Source: an uncultured Saprospiraceae bacterium
GTDB lineage: Bacteria > Bacteroidota > Bacteroidia > Chitinophagales > Saprospiraceae
Reading direction: 5' to 3'
NCBI GenBank assembly: GCA_937959115.1
Contig: CALGAW010000031.1
Location: 1 to 64,000 of the forward strand
Length of the DNA stretch: 64,000 nucleotides
Notes under the pieces: generated by a model
Told to the model about the DNA's origin: nothing
Database searches by the model: none
What the model saw: the letters and a program-made list of their open reading frames with translations, nothing else
Part shown: positions 62,904-64,000 of the stretch, one piece after another
Position numbering within the stretch: position 1 is the first letter of the stretch
How the letters are laid out: each line of letters opens with the position of its first letter
Made by a program: the position numbers and the translations under genes

Positions 62904-63515
62904 TTATTGTTCGGTATAAAATTGTTGAAAAACAGGCACATCCTTTATGTCTTCATAGTTGTCTACGTCATTTCGTTCTTCCAATAGTTTTATTTTATTT
63001 TCTTTTAAATCAAGTAGGGTAGCTTCAAGAACGGTGTTTGTGCCCCAAGCTTTATTTTTAAAAACGGGAGAATTAATTGATTTCATTCCCAACAAATAGT
63101 AACCACCATCTTTTGCTGGGCCAACTACAACATCGTGCGTTTCAAGTTCAAGAAATGCTTGTTCTAGATCTGATTGAGTAAGGTCAAATAAATCGCTACC
63201 AATGATGATAACATTCTCAAATCCATTTTCAAATCCATTTTTGAACGCGTTTTTCATACGGTCGCCAAGGTCTTTTCCTACTTGTTGTTTTTTTACAAAA
63301 ACGGACGAATCCCAAAGATCATTTTTAGTCGGTTTTTCCGAATAATGAACTTCTTTTGTCACCAATAGCTCCTTGGTAATACTTGAGGTATGATTTAGTA
63401 AAAATGTATAAACTTCTAGGGCTGCAAAATCGCCTATTGTTGCGGCTAAGCGTGTTTTACACTTGCCTAACACAGGATTTCGCACAAAAATTAGAAGTAG
63501 ATTTTTTTCTTTCAA
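62904..63515 (-). CDS. DUF2064 glycosyltransferase (TIGR04282-type, arsenosugar-associated)
   Basis: A 203-residue GT-A-like protein. RNPVLGKCKTRLA, GDRMKNAFKNGF, IIIGSDLFDLT and VVGPAKDGGYYLLGM are the marks of the DUF2064 family, whose TIGR04282 branch is named for arsenosugar biosynthesis. It lies 84 bp after arsS on the same strand, which agrees. It likely transfers a sugar during arsenosugar assembly; no activity can be read directly. Confidence 0.88.
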   Translation of the reverse strand: MKEKNLLLIFVRNPVLGKCKTRLAATIGDFAALEVYTFLLNHTSSITKELLVTKEVHYSEKPTKNDLWDSSVFVKKQQVGKDLGDRMKNAFKNGFENGFENVIIIGSDLFDLTQSDLEQAFLELETHDVVVGPAKDGGYYLLGMKSINSPVFKNKAWGTNTVLEATLLDLKENKIKLLEERNDVDNYEDIKDVPVFQQFYTEQ

Positions 63516-63599
63516 TTTATAAACACTTTTTTCCTTATAATAACCCTATTGTTCCCTCTATTTTGTTAGAATATCAAGCTCATTGAAAGGAGTAAGAAA

Positions 63600-64000
63600 T
63601 TACGTAACTGTTCCTTGGCAACTGCTTCCTGCACCAGCTGTGCATCCATAACAGTGTTGAGAGATGACGATATTTCTGTCGTTTAATAACTTTTCGTTGT
63701 ACTTGCTTATGTGGGTGACTTTACTAGCAACTTTCAGTCCTAGCATTTGATTGAAATCACAATCATACAACCAGCCATCCCAACCGACTGAAATGGTGTT
63801 GGTACACATCACATTTGCCACCGCAGCAGGATTATAAGCCTCCACTAGTGCATACATATAATCTTCATAGTTTTCTGAGACAATCAGATAATCTAAAAAT
63901 CGGCTTATAGGTAAATTCGTAATGGCGAAAAGGTCATGAAACTGAATTCCAAAATCTTCGAACAGTGCTTTTTTGAAGTCTTTTTCCATGGCACTTTGGT
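63600..64000 (-). CDS. arsS: arsenosugar radical SAM protein ArsS (5' part beyond window)
   Basis: The frame is open through the right edge, so only the C-terminal 133 residues are seen. They match ArsS: FGIQFHDLFAITNLPISRFLDYL, CTNTISVGWDGWLYDCDFNQML and the closing HCYGCTAGAGSSC. ArsS uses SAM to attach the 5'-deoxyadenosyl group to dimethylarsinous acid, the first step to oxo-arsenosugars. The radical-SAM CxxxCxxC motif should lie just outside the window. It heads the operon that continues to 58816. Confidence 0.92.
   Translation of the reverse strand, partial: QSAMEKDFKKALFEDFGIQFHDLFAITNLPISRFLDYLIVSENYEDYMYALVEAYNPAAVANVMCTNTISVGWDGWLYDCDFNQMLGLKVASKVTHISKYNEKLLNDRNIVISQHCYGCTAGAGSSCQGTVT

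Overview
The window is a low-GC chromosomal segment of a marine-type Bacteroidota bacterium. Evidence: several secreted proteins end in type IX secretion (T9SS) sorting domains, there is a PorQ homologue and several PorT-like barrels, promoter-like boxes match the Bacteroidota pattern TAnnTTTG, and the housekeeping genes (aspS, prfA, dapD, metF, a solitary tRNA-Gln) are of this phylum's type. Saprospiria or Flavobacteriia both fit; the sequence alone does not decide. No complete transposase, prophage or CRISPR array was seen.

Layout. 1-6.9 kb: the 3' part of a giant Cys/Asp-rich repeat protein (34 units of about 49 residues plus a novel C-terminal domain), then a T9SS cargo protein. 7-10.1 kb: aspS and prfA. 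10.2-21.4 kb: an exoprotein region with an M36 metallopeptidase, a beta-helix protein with dockerin-like tail, a secreted protein with Myxococcus-type Cys repeats plus a putative glycan-active domain, and an 884-residue protein with PPC-like modules and a P domain. A candidate small RNA and a foldback (MITE-like) element lie between these genes. 21.7-29.4 kb: small envelope proteins, a Nudix-SDR pair, a RidA protein and a PorE-like envelope protein behind a long structured leader. 28.9-34.7 kb: a minus-strand run with an MBOAT acyltransferase, a GT39-like protein, a BNR lipoprotein and a class III aminotransferase. 34.8-46.6 kb: pcp, an unrecognised conserved-looking protein, outer-membrane barrels, a TlpA-like protein, porQ, dapD, a CxxCH lipoprotein and ferritin; a repeat-rich, locally GC-rich intergenic region follows dapD. 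46.6-57 kb: two tandem TMTC-like GT-C/TPR membrane proteins, metF, an unusual MerR/cobalamin-domain regulator, an acyl-CoA synthetase and a second TlpA-like protein. 57.5 kb: tRNA-Gln(UUG). 58.8-64 kb: a tightly coupled minus-strand operon running from the arsenosugar radical-SAM gene arsS (cut by the right edge) through a DUF2064 glycosyltransferase and a MORN-repeat protein to two GT2 enzymes and a GT-C mannosyltransferase-like protein.

How genes work together. The secreted peptidase, the PPC/P-domain protein and the short T9SS cargo would be exported by the T9SS machinery, of which PorQ and perhaps the PorE-like protein are local parts. The right-hand operon is the most suggestive of an undescribed pathway: it joins the 5'-deoxyadenosyl-arsenical step (ArsS) to enzymes that use polyprenyl-phosphate sugars, as expected if arsenosugars are made into, or attached to, a glycolipid or surface glycan. 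The second strongest leads are the homogenising 441-bp higher-order repeat in the giant surface protein, the structured leader with a perfect TGTGA-N6-TCACA palindrome, and the GC-rich hairpin element after dapD.
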